Source of the DNA: Betaproteobacteria bacterium
GTDB lineage: Bacteria; Pseudomonadota; Gammaproteobacteria; Burkholderiales; JAEUOS01
Assembly (NCBI GenBank): GCA_028292405.1
Contig: JAQGMJ010000010.1
Span: forward strand, 1-64,000
DNA: 64,000 bases
Reading direction: 5' to 3'
The translations under genes were made by a program, and so were the position numbers. The notes beneath the pieces are model-generated. The model was not told the origin of the DNA, ran no database searches, and worked only from the letters and a program-made list of their open reading frames with translations. Positions 47,737 to 56,405 of this stretch are shown in pieces (the first letter of the stretch is position 1; each line of letters opens with the position of its first letter).

Positions 47737-48735
47737 TTACTTGCTGCCGGCATTCTTGACGAAAGAGGTGTCCCAGAACTCGGCAATCTCGCCCGACACG
47801 TCTTTCTGGATCACGCCCAGTTCATTGAAGGCCTTGGCCTGGCGCTTGATCTGCCCCAGGTCCACCACGCCGCCCAGCTTGATCGGCTTGGCCGCTTCGG
47901 CGGCGGTGGCCAGCGGCAGACCGGTGAATTGCGCATAGGCCTCGGCGAATTTCTGCGGCGAAGCCTGCAACTGCTCCATCGCATTCAGGTAAGCCCAGAC
48001 AAAACGCTGCACCGCTTCGCGCTTGCTCGCCGCGGCGGCGCGGCTGGAGGCCAGCATGCCCAGTTCGGCGCCGACCGATTTCGACTGGCTGTATTCCAGC
48101 GGCTTGGCGAAATAGCCGTAGCCCTCGATCACCGGTACCGATTCGAAGGGCTCCCAGGTGACGATGCCGTCGACATCGCCACGCTTCAAGGCCTGATCGA
48201 AGTTGGCGCCCGCGCCCTGGATTTTGACTTCGGTGAAGCTGTTATAAGGCACGCCTTTTTCAGTCAGCGTAGCGGCCAATTGGAACCACACGGCGGAGCC
48301 CGGCGCGATGCCGATCTTCTTGCCCTTGATGTCGCTCCACGAGTTGAAGGTCACGCCCTTGCGCGCGATCACGTACTTGAGCGAGGAACCCACGCCCATG
48401 ATGCCCACCATGTTGCGCGAGCCTTGCGACAGCGCAATGGCCAGGTCGGCCGGGCCGACGGTGGCCATGTCGAGCGAGTTCGACAACAGCGCGGTGCGCG
48501 CGTCGGCATAGCGCACGAACTCTGCCAGCTTGAGTTCGACGCCCATTTTCTTCAGGTCGTCTGCGATCAGCGCCATCGGCGCCAGATGCCCGACCTTCTG
48601 ATAACCGACGGTCAGCGTCACCGGCTGCGCCAGCGGCGCCGGACGCGGGCCGACGGCGGCGGCGAAGGTGGAAACACACAGGGCCGCAACGGCAGCGGCG
48701 ACTTGAAGCAACGGGAAACGCAGGGTAGTTTTCAT
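47737..48735 (-). CDS. ABC transporter substrate-binding protein, SsuA/TauA-like
   Basis: A 332-residue periplasmic binding protein. The signal peptide spans about residues 1-27 (LLQVAAAVAALCVSTFAAA). The mature protein shows TLTVGYQKVGHLAPM, VGPADLAIALSQG and KGKKIGIAPGSAVWFQL, which are SsuA/TauA/NMT1-like. Ligands of this family range from sulfonates to aromatic acids; the neighbouring CoA-dependent catabolic genes make an organic acid plausible here. A GGAGGAGG ribosome site precedes the ATG and rules out longer starts. Confidence 0.88.
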   Translation of the reverse strand: MKTTLRFPLLQVAAAVAALCVSTFAAAVGPRPAPLAQPVTLTVGYQKVGHLAPMALIADDLKKMGVELKLAEFVRYADARTALLSNSLDMATVGPADLAIALSQGSRNMVGIMGVGSSLKYVIARKGVTFNSWSDIKGKKIGIAPGSAVWFQLAATLTEKGVPYNSFTEVKIQGAGANFDQALKRGDVDGIVTWEPFESVPVIEGYGYFAKPLEYSQSKSVGAELGMLASSRAAAASKREAVQRFVWAYLNAMEQLQASPQKFAEAYAQFTGLPLATAAEAAKPIKLGGVVDLGQIKRQAKAFNELGVIQKDVSGEIAEFWDTSFVKNAGSK

Positions 48736-48833
48736 ACACCTCCTCCATGCAATAAACGGGCCGCGCCTAGTATGCAACCCTTGCTGGCGCATGTGCAAAC
48801 GCTTTCGAAATGTAGCTACAACCGGCTGTGCCA

Positions 48834-48862
48834 ATGAAAAGGGTCCGCTACCGCGGACCCTT
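48834..48862 (-). terminator. Intrinsic terminator downstream of the enoyl-CoA hydratase-like gene
   Basis: On the minus strand AAGGGTCCGC-GGTA-GCGGACCCTT is a perfect 10-bp stem followed by TTCATT. It lies about 70 bp after the gene ending at 48930 and before the ABC transporter operon. Confidence 0.82.
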
Positions 48863-48929
48863 CATCACGAAGCGGCCTTGTTACCGCTATCCGAAACTAA
48901 AACCCACCTAAACGCAGGCTTGTTCTTGC

Positions 48930-49730
48930 TTATTCGCCGCGGAAATTCGGCGTACGCTTTTCCATGAAGGCGGTGCGCCCTTCCTTGTAGTCGGCGCTGT
49001 CGAAGCAGGCGGCGACCATCTTGGCCACGACTTCAAGGTCACGGTCCTTGTGGGCCTTGCGCATTTCGATCATCGTACGCTTGGAGGCGGCAACGGTCAG
49101 CGGAGCATTCTCGGTGACCATCTTGCAATAGCCGGCGACAAATGATTCGATCTCCGCCACCGGCAGCACCTTGCTGACGAAGCCCATTTGCAGGGCGTCG
49201 GCGGCACCGAAAATACGCGCGCTGAAAAACAGGTCCGAGGTATTCGCCGGGCCGATGATGCTGGCGAAGCGCTCCAGGCCGTCGAAGCCGTAGCCCAGGC
49301 CCAGACGCGCGGCCGGCATGCGGAACTTGGCGTCGTCGGAGCAAAAGCGCAGATCGCAGTAGCCGGCGAGACCCAAGCCGCCGCCCATGCACACACCGCG
49401 AATCTTGGCGATGGTCGGCTTGGGGCAATTGAACACCGACTTGTAGCCGCCTTCCACAGCGGCGTTGTAGGTCGCCTGCGCCTCGGCGCTGTCGCGCTTT
49501 TCGCCGAACTGCGAGATGTCGGCGCCGGAGACGAAGGCCTTTTCGCCCGCGCCCTGCAGCATCACAACGCGGATGTTCTTGTCCTCGGTGAATTCGCCGA
49601 TGGCACGGGCCACGTCCTGCCACATTTCCATGTTGACGGCGTTGAACTTGTGCTGGTTGTCGAATTCGATGATGCCGATGTGGCCATCGCGCTTGACGTT
49701 GAGTTTGCCGGGCTGGTTCTTGTCGCTCAT
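48930..49730 (-). CDS. Crotonase-family protein lacking both usual catalytic glutamates
   Basis: A 266-residue enoyl-CoA hydratase/isomerase homologue. The oxyanion stretch FVSGADISQF is intact near residue 68. The positions normally holding catalytic Glu read GGGLGLAGYCD (Glu to Gly) and PAARLGLGYGFDG (Glu to Ala or Arg). A simple hydratase reaction is therefore doubtful; ring cleavage, decarboxylation or hydrolysis chemistry of the crotonase fold is possible. It follows the CoA-transferase gene by 13 bp, so both probably act on the same acyl-CoA. Confidence 0.85.
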   Translation of the reverse strand: MSDKNQPGKLNVKRDGHIGIIEFDNQHKFNAVNMEMWQDVARAIGEFTEDKNIRVVMLQGAGEKAFVSGADISQFGEKRDSAEAQATYNAAVEGGYKSVFNCPKPTIAKIRGVCMGGGLGLAGYCDLRFCSDDAKFRMPAARLGLGYGFDGLERFASIIGPANTSDLFFSARIFGAADALQMGFVSKVLPVAEIESFVAGYCKMVTENAPLTVAASKRTMIEMRKAHKDRDLEVVAKMVAACFDSADYKEGRTAFMEKRTPNFRGE

Positions 49731-49743
49731 GATTGGTTCTCGA

Positions 49744-50931
49744 TTAAATGACCTGGTTCTTTTTCAGTTCTGCAAGCTCCGCGGCGCTGACACCGACGGA
49801 ACCGTAGACCTCTTCATTGTGCGTGCCTGCCGCGCGCAGCGTGTGCTTGATCGCCGCCGGGGTGCGCGACAGTTTCACCGGCTGGGCCACCAGCTTGATC
49901 TTGCCCAGCGTGGGATGCTCGACTTCCTCGGCCGCGCCCAGGTGCTGCACCTGCGGGTCGGCGAACACCTGCGCCATGTTGTTGATCGGGCCGCAGGGCA
50001 CGCCGGCCTCGTTCAGGCTGTTGATCCAGTAGTCGGTGTTCTGGACCTTGAAGGTCTTTTCCAGTTCGGCGCGCAACGCCGGGCGGTTTTTGAACCGCGC
50101 CTTTTCGTTGACGTAGTCCGGGTGGTCCTGCAGGTCCGGGCGATCGATCACCGCGCACAGGCGCTTCCAGATCGCCTGGCCCGAGACGCCGATGTTGAAA
50201 AAACCGTCGGAGGACGGGAACACGCCCATCGGCGTGGTCACCGGGTGGTCGTTGCCGGCCTGCGGCGGAATCTCGCCGGTCATCAGGTAACGCGCGGCCT
50301 GGAAGTCGTTGATCGCGATCTGCGCGCCCAGCAGGCTCGACTGCACCCACTGGCCTTCGCCCGACTCTTCGCGCTCCAGCAGCGCGATCATGATGCCCAG
50401 CGCCGCGTAGAGGCCGGAAGAAGTGTCGGCAATCGCGATGCCGGCGCGCACCGGGCCCTGGCCGGGCAGGCCGGTGATCGACATCAGCCCGCCCATGCCC
50501 TGGGCGATCTGGTCGAAACCGGGACGCTCGCGGTAGGGGCCGTCCTCGCCGAAGCCGGAGATGGAGGCCAAGATGATGCGCGGGTTGACCTTTTTCAGCG
50601 TCTCGTAATCCACGCCGAGGCGGTACTTCACGTCGGGGCGGAAGTTCTCCACCACCACGTCGGCTTCCTTCACCAGCTTCATGAACAGCGCCTGGCCCTC
50701 GGGCTTTTTCAGGTTCAGGGTGACGGTGCGCTTGTTGCGATGCAGGTTCTGCATGTCGTAGCCGTCGCGCGAGCCGGACATGCCTTCATCGTCAGTGGGC
50801 GGCGACTCGATCTTCACGACATCGGCGCCGAAATCGGCCAGCATGCGCACGCAGGTGGGGCCTGCGCGCACGCGCGACAGGTCGAGGACTTTGAAACGCT
50901 TTAATGCATTGGCAGCAGGCTGAAATGGCAT
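49744..50931 (-). CDS. CaiB/BaiF family CoA transferase
   Basis: A 395-residue class III CoA transferase moving CoA between carboxylic acids. Family motifs are KVLDLSRVRAGPTCVRMLADFGADVVKIE near the N-terminus, NLHRNKRTVTLNLK near 63 and VVENFRPDVKYRLGVDYETL near 93. The region of the catalytic Asp in formyl-CoA transferase reads SSLLGAQIA, so that residue is not conserved at this spot; a related subfamily shows similar variation. It is the first of two genes with the crotonase-family gene and probably activates an organic acid for it. Confidence 0.9.
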   Translation of the reverse strand: MPFQPAANALKRFKVLDLSRVRAGPTCVRMLADFGADVVKIESPPTDDEGMSGSRDGYDMQNLHRNKRTVTLNLKKPEGQALFMKLVKEADVVVENFRPDVKYRLGVDYETLKKVNPRIILASISGFGEDGPYRERPGFDQIAQGMGGLMSITGLPGQGPVRAGIAIADTSSGLYAALGIMIALLEREESGEGQWVQSSLLGAQIAINDFQAARYLMTGEIPPQAGNDHPVTTPMGVFPSSDGFFNIGVSGQAIWKRLCAVIDRPDLQDHPDYVNEKARFKNRPALRAELEKTFKVQNTDYWINSLNEAGVPCGPINNMAQVFADPQVQHLGAAEEVEHPTLGKIKLVAQPVKLSRTPAAIKHTLRAAGTHNEEVYGSVGVSAAELAELKKNQVI

Positions 50932-51105
50932 GATCGTTCTGAGGTGAAACCGGCCGTGCGGAGCAAGCCGAAGTTTGTCTTGAACCGACCGCGAAATACC
51001 GGCCGGGAGTCGTCGTCACAGTAAGGGTATTGGCCATTGGCATGCCCATCGGCAGGCCAACATCACACTATACCGCGACATGGGCCTGTTCGTTCGGGGA
51101 AACCC

Positions 51106-52374
51106 TTATGGACGCAACGCCTCCAGCAGGCTGCCCAAGCGCAGCAACAGGGCGTCCATACCCGGCCGGGCGATCAATTGCAACCCAAAGGGCAAACCGG
51201 CGGCATCCGTGCCCCAGGCCAGACTCAGGGCGGGCGCCCCGGCGAGATTGGCCAACACCGTGAAATCGGCCTGGTTGACCGGCACCGGCGCGCCGTGGGC
51301 AAAAGCCGCCTGCGGGCAGGTCGGCAGCACCAGCAGGTCCACGCCCTGCAGGCAGTTATTCAGCGTATCAGCGGCGGCGCCCAGACGTTTGCGGGTTTCG
51401 GCCACGGTCGCGGCGCCCTGGCGCGCGCCATAGGCCAGCAGCTTGCGCAAAGCCGAAGAAAAGCCTTCCGGGTCGCTCGCCAGGGCCGTGCGGTGCACTG
51501 CCTCGCCTTCGACCTCGCACAGCAGGAAGGCGTCGCGGCGGGCGGCGGGTGCATTCCACGGCAGGCTGGCTTCGACCAACACGGCACCGGCGTCGCGCAG
51601 GCACGCGAGTGCCTCATTCATCATGCGCTCCACCCCATCGGCCACTTCCACGCCGAGCAGCCCGGGCAGCATGCCGATGCGCCGGCCTTTGAATCCCAGC
51701 GCGGTCTGCATGTTGTCCTCGCCCTGTAGCGCATGCCAGGCTTGGGTGACGTCGGTCACCGTGGGCGCAAGCAGACCGAGGTGATCCAGCGTCGGCGAAA
51801 GCGGCATCACACCAGCCAGACTTAAGCGCCCGCGGCTCGGCTTGAAGCCGGCCACGCCGCAATACGCCGCCGGTATGCGCACCGAGCCCATGGTGTCGCT
51901 GCCCAGCGCCAGTTCGCACAAGCCCGCGGCGACGGCCGCCGCCGAACCGCCGCTGGAGCCGCCCGGCGTATAGCCTGCGCGCAGCGGATTTTCGCAGCGG
52001 CCGAACCAGGGGTTGTCGCTGGTGGCGCCGAGCGCCGCCTCGTGCAGATTGGTCTTGCCGATCAGGATCGCACCCAAGGCCTTCAGGCGCGTCACCACGG
52101 CCGCATCGATCTGCGCCACAGCATTGCGATAGTGGCCAATGCCGCCGGTGGTCGGCAGGCCGGCGATATCGATGTTGTCCTTCACCGCGACGATGCGCCC
52201 GTTGAGCGCGCTGCCGAGCACGCCATGGTCCAGCGCCTTGTCGCTGGCGCGGGCGGCGGCGAGCGCCTCCTCCGGCATGACGCGGATGAAGGCATGCAGC
52301 CGCGCCTCTTCCCCGGCGATACGTTGCAGCGCCCGTTTGGCGCGCGCCTCGAATTCGCCGGGAGCGCCGCTCAT
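51106..52374 (-). CDS. Amidase signature family protein
   Basis: A 422-residue amidase with the Ser-cisSer-Lys triad: Lys in IVAVKDNIDIAG near residue 65, cis-Ser in TPGGSSGGSAAAVAAG near 137 and the nucleophile Ser in DTMGSVRIPAAYCG near 163. The enzyme hydrolyses an amide to acid and ammonia; the substrate is unknown. It is not GatA, given its shorter length and the absence of gatB/gatC nearby. It starts 2 bp after the acyl-CoA dehydrogenase stop, so the two are one operon. Confidence 0.88.
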   Translation of the reverse strand: MSGAPGEFEARAKRALQRIAGEEARLHAFIRVMPEEALAAARASDKALDHGVLGSALNGRIVAVKDNIDIAGLPTTGGIGHYRNAVAQIDAAVVTRLKALGAILIGKTNLHEAALGATSDNPWFGRCENPLRAGYTPGGSSGGSAAAVAAGLCELALGSDTMGSVRIPAAYCGVAGFKPSRGRLSLAGVMPLSPTLDHLGLLAPTVTDVTQAWHALQGEDNMQTALGFKGRRIGMLPGLLGVEVADGVERMMNEALACLRDAGAVLVEASLPWNAPAARRDAFLLCEVEGEAVHRTALASDPEGFSSALRKLLAYGARQGAATVAETRKRLGAAADTLNNCLQGVDLLVLPTCPQAAFAHGAPVPVNQADFTVLANLAGAPALSLAWGTDAAGLPFGLQLIARPGMDALLLRLGSLLEALRP

Positions 52375-52376
52375 GG

Positions 52377-53546
52377 CTAGTAGGAACGCGGCAGGCCGAG
52401 CACATGCTCGGCCACGTAGGAGAGAATCAGGTTGGTCGAGATCGGCGCCACCTGGTACAGCCGGGTCTCGCGGAACTTGCGCTCGATGTCGTATTCCGCC
52501 GCGAAGCCGAAGCCGCCGTGGGTCTGCAGGCAGACGTTGGCTGCCTCCCACGAGGCCTTGGCGCACAGGTACTTGGCCATGTTGGCCTCGGCGCCGCAGG
52601 GCTGGTGGGCGTCGAACAGTTCGCAGGCGCGGTAGCGCATCAGGTTGGCCGCCTCGACTTCCATGTAGCTCTCGGCGATCGGGAATTGCACGCCCTGGTT
52701 CATGCCGATCGGCCGATCGAAAACGGTGCGCTCGTTGGCGTAGTTCTTCGCCTTTTCGATGAACCAGTAGCCGTCGCCGATGCACTCGGCGGCGATCAGG
52801 GTGCGCTCGGCGTTCAGGCCATCAAGAATGTATTTGAAGCCCCTGCCCTCTTCGCCGATCAGGTTCTCGGCCGGGATTTCCAGGTTGTCGAAAAACAGCT
52901 CGTTGGTCTCGTGGTTGACCATGTTGCGGATCGGCCGCACGGTCATTCCCTTGCCGATGGCTTCGCGCAAATCGACCATGAAAATCGACAGCCCCTCGGA
53001 TTTCTTTTTCACGTCCGCCGCCGGCGTGGTGCGCGCCAGCAGGATCATCAGGTCGGAATGCTGGATGCGCGAGATCCACACCTTTTGCCCGTTGATCACA
53101 TAGCGGTCGCCCTTTTTCACCGCCGTGGTTTTCAGCTTGGTGGTATCGCTGCCGGTGGAAGGCTCGGTCACGCCCATCGACTGCAGGCGCAGCTTGCCGG
53201 CGGCAATGCCCGGCAGGTAGCGCTGTTTCTGCTCGGCCGAGCCGTGGCGCAGCAAGGTGCCCATGTTGTACATCTGGCCGTGCACGGCGCCGGAGTTGCC
53301 GCCGCCGAAGTTGATCTCTTCCATGATCACCGAGGCCGCCGTGAGGCCCAGGCCGGAGCCGCCGTACTCTTCGGGAATCAGCGCCGCCAGCCAGCCGGCT
53401 TCGGTCAGCGCATTGACGAACTTTTCGGGAAAGGCGCGCGCCTCGTCCACCTGGTGCCAATAGGAGGGTTCGAACTGGGCGCAGAGTTCGCGGATGCCGT
53501 CGCGGATGTCGCTGTATGCGTGGGTAGATGCGTGTGCCTGATGCAT
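52377..53546 (-). CDS. Acyl-CoA dehydrogenase family protein
   Basis: A 389-residue FAD flavoprotein. Signatures are MGVTEPSTGSDTTKLKTTAVK near residue 133 (FAD and substrate binding), ISRIQHSDLMILLARTT and the C-terminal QTHGGFGFAAEYDIERKFRETRLYQVAP near 350. The usual catalytic Glu of short- and medium-chain enzymes is not obvious at its normal place. It likely desaturates an acyl-CoA in the catabolic route containing the neighbouring CoA transferase and crotonase. The start at MHQAH is preferred because longer frames lack family features. Confidence 0.9.
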   Translation of the reverse strand: MHQAHASTHAYSDIRDGIRELCAQFEPSYWHQVDEARAFPEKFVNALTEAGWLAALIPEEYGGSGLGLTAASVIMEEINFGGGNSGAVHGQMYNMGTLLRHGSAEQKQRYLPGIAAGKLRLQSMGVTEPSTGSDTTKLKTTAVKKGDRYVINGQKVWISRIQHSDLMILLARTTPAADVKKKSEGLSIFMVDLREAIGKGMTVRPIRNMVNHETNELFFDNLEIPAENLIGEEGRGFKYILDGLNAERTLIAAECIGDGYWFIEKAKNYANERTVFDRPIGMNQGVQFPIAESYMEVEAANLMRYRACELFDAHQPCGAEANMAKYLCAKASWEAANVCLQTHGGFGFAAEYDIERKFRETRLYQVAPISTNLILSYVAEHVLGLPRSY

Positions 53547-53709
53547 GGATTTGCCTGATTCGAAAAGAATTACCGGGAACGCGTGCCGCCGGCGACTGTC
53601 AATTATCCGGTTGCTGCCGTAAATCCACAACTAGGAGGTATGATTGACCTCTTGGCGGGACTACGGCGCGTTGTTTGCTTTAAAAGCAGATCATCCGGTT
53701 AAAAACAAC

Positions 53710-54513
53710 ATGAGCGCAATTGTTTCCCCCCGCCCCGATACGCCGGACACGCCGGCCGCCGCCACGGCGCTGCCGCTGCGCTTGGTGACGATGAACATCC
53801 ACAAGGGCCTGTCGGCCCTGAACCGCCGCGCCACCGTGCACCTGCTGCGCGACCGGCTGCGCCTGCTGCATCCCGACCTGGTGTTTTGCCAGGAGGTGCA
53901 GGAGGCCCACAGCGGGCGGCAAAAACGCTTTGCCCACTGGCCGGAAGCCGAGCTTTCGCATTTCCTCGCGGCCGATTTCTGGGCCGAGCGCCACTATGGG
54001 CGCAACGCGGTGTACGACCACGGCCACCACGGCAATGCCATCCTCTCGCGCCACCCGGTGCTGGGCGGCAGCAACGTCGATATTTCCGAATACAAGTTCG
54101 AGCGCCGCGGCCTGTTGCATGCGGAAATTCGCCTGCCGCAGTTCGAGCAACCCCTGCACTGCTTTTGCATCCACTTGGCGCTGCTGCAAAAAGGCCGCAG
54201 CCGGCAACTGGCGGCGATTGCGGAACGCGTCGCCGCGCTGGTGCCGGCCGGCGCGCCGGTGATATTGGCCGGCGACTTCAACGACTGGCGCAAACAGGCC
54301 AGCGCGGCGCTGAACAAGGCGGGTTTTTCCGAGGTGTTCGAGACCCTCACCGGCAAATCCGCGCTGACCTTCCCCAGCCACATGCCGGTGCTGTCACTGG
54401 ACCGCATCTACGTGCGCAACCTGAAGGTGAAGGATGCCCGGGTACTGCGCGACTGGGCCAGCCTGTCGGACCACCTCGGCCTGTGGGCGGAGTTCGAAGT
54501 CACGCCTTGCTGA
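53710..54513 (+). CDS. Endonuclease/exonuclease/phosphatase family protein, YbhP-like
   Basis: A 267-residue Mg-dependent phosphodiesterase of the DNase I/EEP fold. It has RLVTMNIHKGLSAL near residue 27, the metal Glu in VFCQEVQEAH, HGNAILSRHP, ILAGDFNDWR near 196 and the C-terminal SDHLGLWAEF. In enterobacteria the homologue YbhP is encoded beside clsB, and here clsB follows 3 bp later. A strong AGGAGG at 53633 would suit a TTG start at 53644 (22 extra residues), but codon use in that stretch is unlike the gene, so the ATG is preferred. Confidence 0.85.
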   Translation: MSAIVSPRPDTPDTPAAATALPLRLVTMNIHKGLSALNRRATVHLLRDRLRLLHPDLVFCQEVQEAHSGRQKRFAHWPEAELSHFLAADFWAERHYGRNAVYDHGHHGNAILSRHPVLGGSNVDISEYKFERRGLLHAEIRLPQFEQPLHCFCIHLALLQKGRSRQLAAIAERVAALVPAGAPVILAGDFNDWRKQASAALNKAGFSEVFETLTGKSALTFPSHMPVLSLDRIYVRNLKVKDARVLRDWASLSDHLGLWAEFEVTPC

Positions 54514-54516
54514 AAC

Positions 54517-55671
54517 ATGCGCCTGCATTTCCGCGAGCATAACCAGGTCGAGCTGCTGGTGCGCGGCGCGGCTTATTTTCCGCGCCTGATCGAGGCCATC
54601 AACCGCGCCCAAAGCGAGGTGATGCTTGAGACCTACATCTACGAGGACGACGTCACCGGCCGCGCCGTCACCGATGCGCTGTGCGCCGCCGCGCAGCGCG
54701 GCGCGCGGGTGTTCGTGATGATCGACGGCATCGGCGCGCGCCGCTTTTCGCTGGAGTTCCGCCGCCGCTTCCTCGAATCGGACGTGCAGCTGCTGATGTT
54801 CCGCCCGCTCAAATTTTCCTGGTTCAGGCCGATGCCGCATTTGCGCCGCCTGCACCGCAAGCTGGCGGTGATCGACGGCGAAACAGCCTTCGTCGGCGGC
54901 ATCAACGTCATCGACGATCTGCATGTGCACGTCGAGCAGCCGCTGCCGCCGCGCCTGGACTACGCCGTCGAAGTGCGCGGCCCGCTGGTGGCCGACGTGC
55001 TGCACTCGATGCGCCGGCTCTGGGCCTACGCCTCCAAGCGCTGGCTGATGCAGACGCTGGAAGGCTGGCCGAAGGAGCCGCCGCCGCCTGCGCCCGCCGG
55101 CACCATCCGCGCCGCGCTGGCAATTCGCGACAACCTGCGCCGCCGCCACCTGATCCTCTCCGCCCACCTGGCGGCGATTTATCGCGCCAAGGAGGAAATC
55201 GTGCTGGCCCACGCCTACTTCTGGCCCGGGCGCCGCCTGCTGCGCGCCCTCTGTGGCGCAGCCGCGCGCGGCGTGCGCGTCAGCGTGCTGCTGCAGGGCC
55301 AGCCCGACCACCCGCTGTACTACTACGCCACCCAGTTCCTCTACGACAGGCTGTTGCGCTCGAACATAGCGATTTTCGAATACCGCAAAAGCCACCTGCA
55401 CGCCAAGGTGGCCGTGATCGACGGCAAATGGGCGACGGTCGGCTCCTCCAACATCGACCCCTTCAGCCTGCTGCTGGCGCGCGAGGCCAATGTGGTGATC
55501 GAGGACGCCGGTTTTTGCGCCACCCTGCGCCAAAGCCTGGTGGAAGAAACCGCCGATGGCGGCGTGGAGATACGCAAGGACGCGCGCCGGCCGTTTTTCG
55601 AGCGCCTGCGGATTCGCCTGAGCTACGAGTTCGTGCGCCTGGTCGCCACCTCGGTCGGCTTCAGGGTTTGA
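54517..55671 (+). CDS. clsB: Cardiolipin synthase B
   Basis: A 384-residue phospholipase-D superfamily enzyme without N-terminal membrane helices, as for ClsB. It makes cardiolipin from phosphatidylglycerol, with phosphatidylethanolamine as a possible co-substrate. Two HxKx4D motifs are present: HRKLAVID near residue 113 and HAKVAVID near 298, each followed by the GG/GS-N element (VGGIN, VGSSNIDP). It is coupled to the YbhP-like gene; the usual third partner, ybhN, is absent. Its last 11 bp overlap the convergent DUF2062 gene. Confidence 0.92.
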   Translation: MRLHFREHNQVELLVRGAAYFPRLIEAINRAQSEVMLETYIYEDDVTGRAVTDALCAAAQRGARVFVMIDGIGARRFSLEFRRRFLESDVQLLMFRPLKFSWFRPMPHLRRLHRKLAVIDGETAFVGGINVIDDLHVHVEQPLPPRLDYAVEVRGPLVADVLHSMRRLWAYASKRWLMQTLEGWPKEPPPPAPAGTIRAALAIRDNLRRRHLILSAHLAAIYRAKEEIVLAHAYFWPGRRLLRALCGAAARGVRVSVLLQGQPDHPLYYYATQFLYDRLLRSNIAIFEYRKSHLHAKVAVIDGKWATVGSSNIDPFSLLLAREANVVIEDAGFCATLRQSLVEETADGGVEIRKDARRPFFERLRIRLSYEFVRLVATSVGFRV

Positions 55672-56239
55672 GCGGCGCCGGCCGCGCCATCGCGCGACTA
55701 CGCTGCCGCCGGCGCCAGGCGCGCACCAGCGCCCAGCTCCAGCCGTACCACACCACCACGTAGCCGATCACCGCCAGCAACAGGCCGAGCGCCGCCAGGC
55801 CCAGCGCCAGCGGCCAGCCCAGCGATGTCATCCATTGCCAGAGCGCGCTGAACGAATCGGCCATGTGCGCGAAGTCGAAGCCGGGGGGCGACAGCGCCGA
55901 CATGTCGATCGGCTCGCCCGGCGTGAGCAAAAACATGCCCAGGCGATACGCCACCAGGTAAAGCGGAATGATGGTGACAGGATTGGTGTAGAGGGTAACT
56001 GCCATGCCCACCGCGGCATTCCAGCGCATCACCACCGCCAGCAGCGCCGCGCCCAGCATCTGGAACGGCCCGGGAATCAGCCCGCACAGCAAACCCGCCG
56101 CCACCCCGCCGGCGACGCTGCGGCGCGACAGGCGCCACAGCGCGGGATGCAGCAGCCAGCGGCTGAACAGGCCGAGAAAGCGGTGGTCAGCGACGCTTTC
56201 CTGCGTCGGCAGCCAGCGGAGGATTTTGCGTTTGATCAA
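55661..56239 (-). CDS. DUF2062 domain-containing membrane protein
   Basis: A 192-residue protein with three or four hydrophobic helices. The VAAGLLCGLIPGPFQMLGAALLAVVMRWNAAVGM stretch near residue 45 and LYTNPVTIIPLYLVAYRLG near 83 are typical of DUF2062, a family of unknown function often near lipid or cell-envelope genes. The N-terminus is short and basic. Its tail-to-tail overlap with clsB means transcripts of the two genes are complementary at their ends. Confidence 0.87.
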   Translation of the reverse strand: MIKRKILRWLPTQESVADHRFLGLFSRWLLHPALWRLSRRSVAGGVAAGLLCGLIPGPFQMLGAALLAVVMRWNAAVGMAVTLYTNPVTIIPLYLVAYRLGMFLLTPGEPIDMSALSPPGFDFAHMADSFSALWQWMTSLGWPLALGLAALGLLLAVIGYVVVWYGWSWALVRAWRRRQRSRAMARPAPLKP

Positions 56240-56405
56240 GACGGTGCATTCTTATCGGTATGAACGATTTGGACTGCGCCGCCGCTTGATGGTTCGGGCG
56301 GAAAGTCCAGGAAACGCTGAACAAAGCCCCGAAAATCGGAAGGAGAGAGCCTGGCCTCTCTGAAATTGGGGTTATTAAGGGGGCGTGTCCACTTGTCAGT
56401 GTTCC

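Noticed and set aside
46128..48735. ABC transporter as the missing nitrate importer
   Set aside because: The subunits fit the broad SsuABC/TauABC/NrtBCD group, but the cassette is 33 kb from nasA beside CoA-dependent catabolic genes and has no sigma-54 promoter that I can see.
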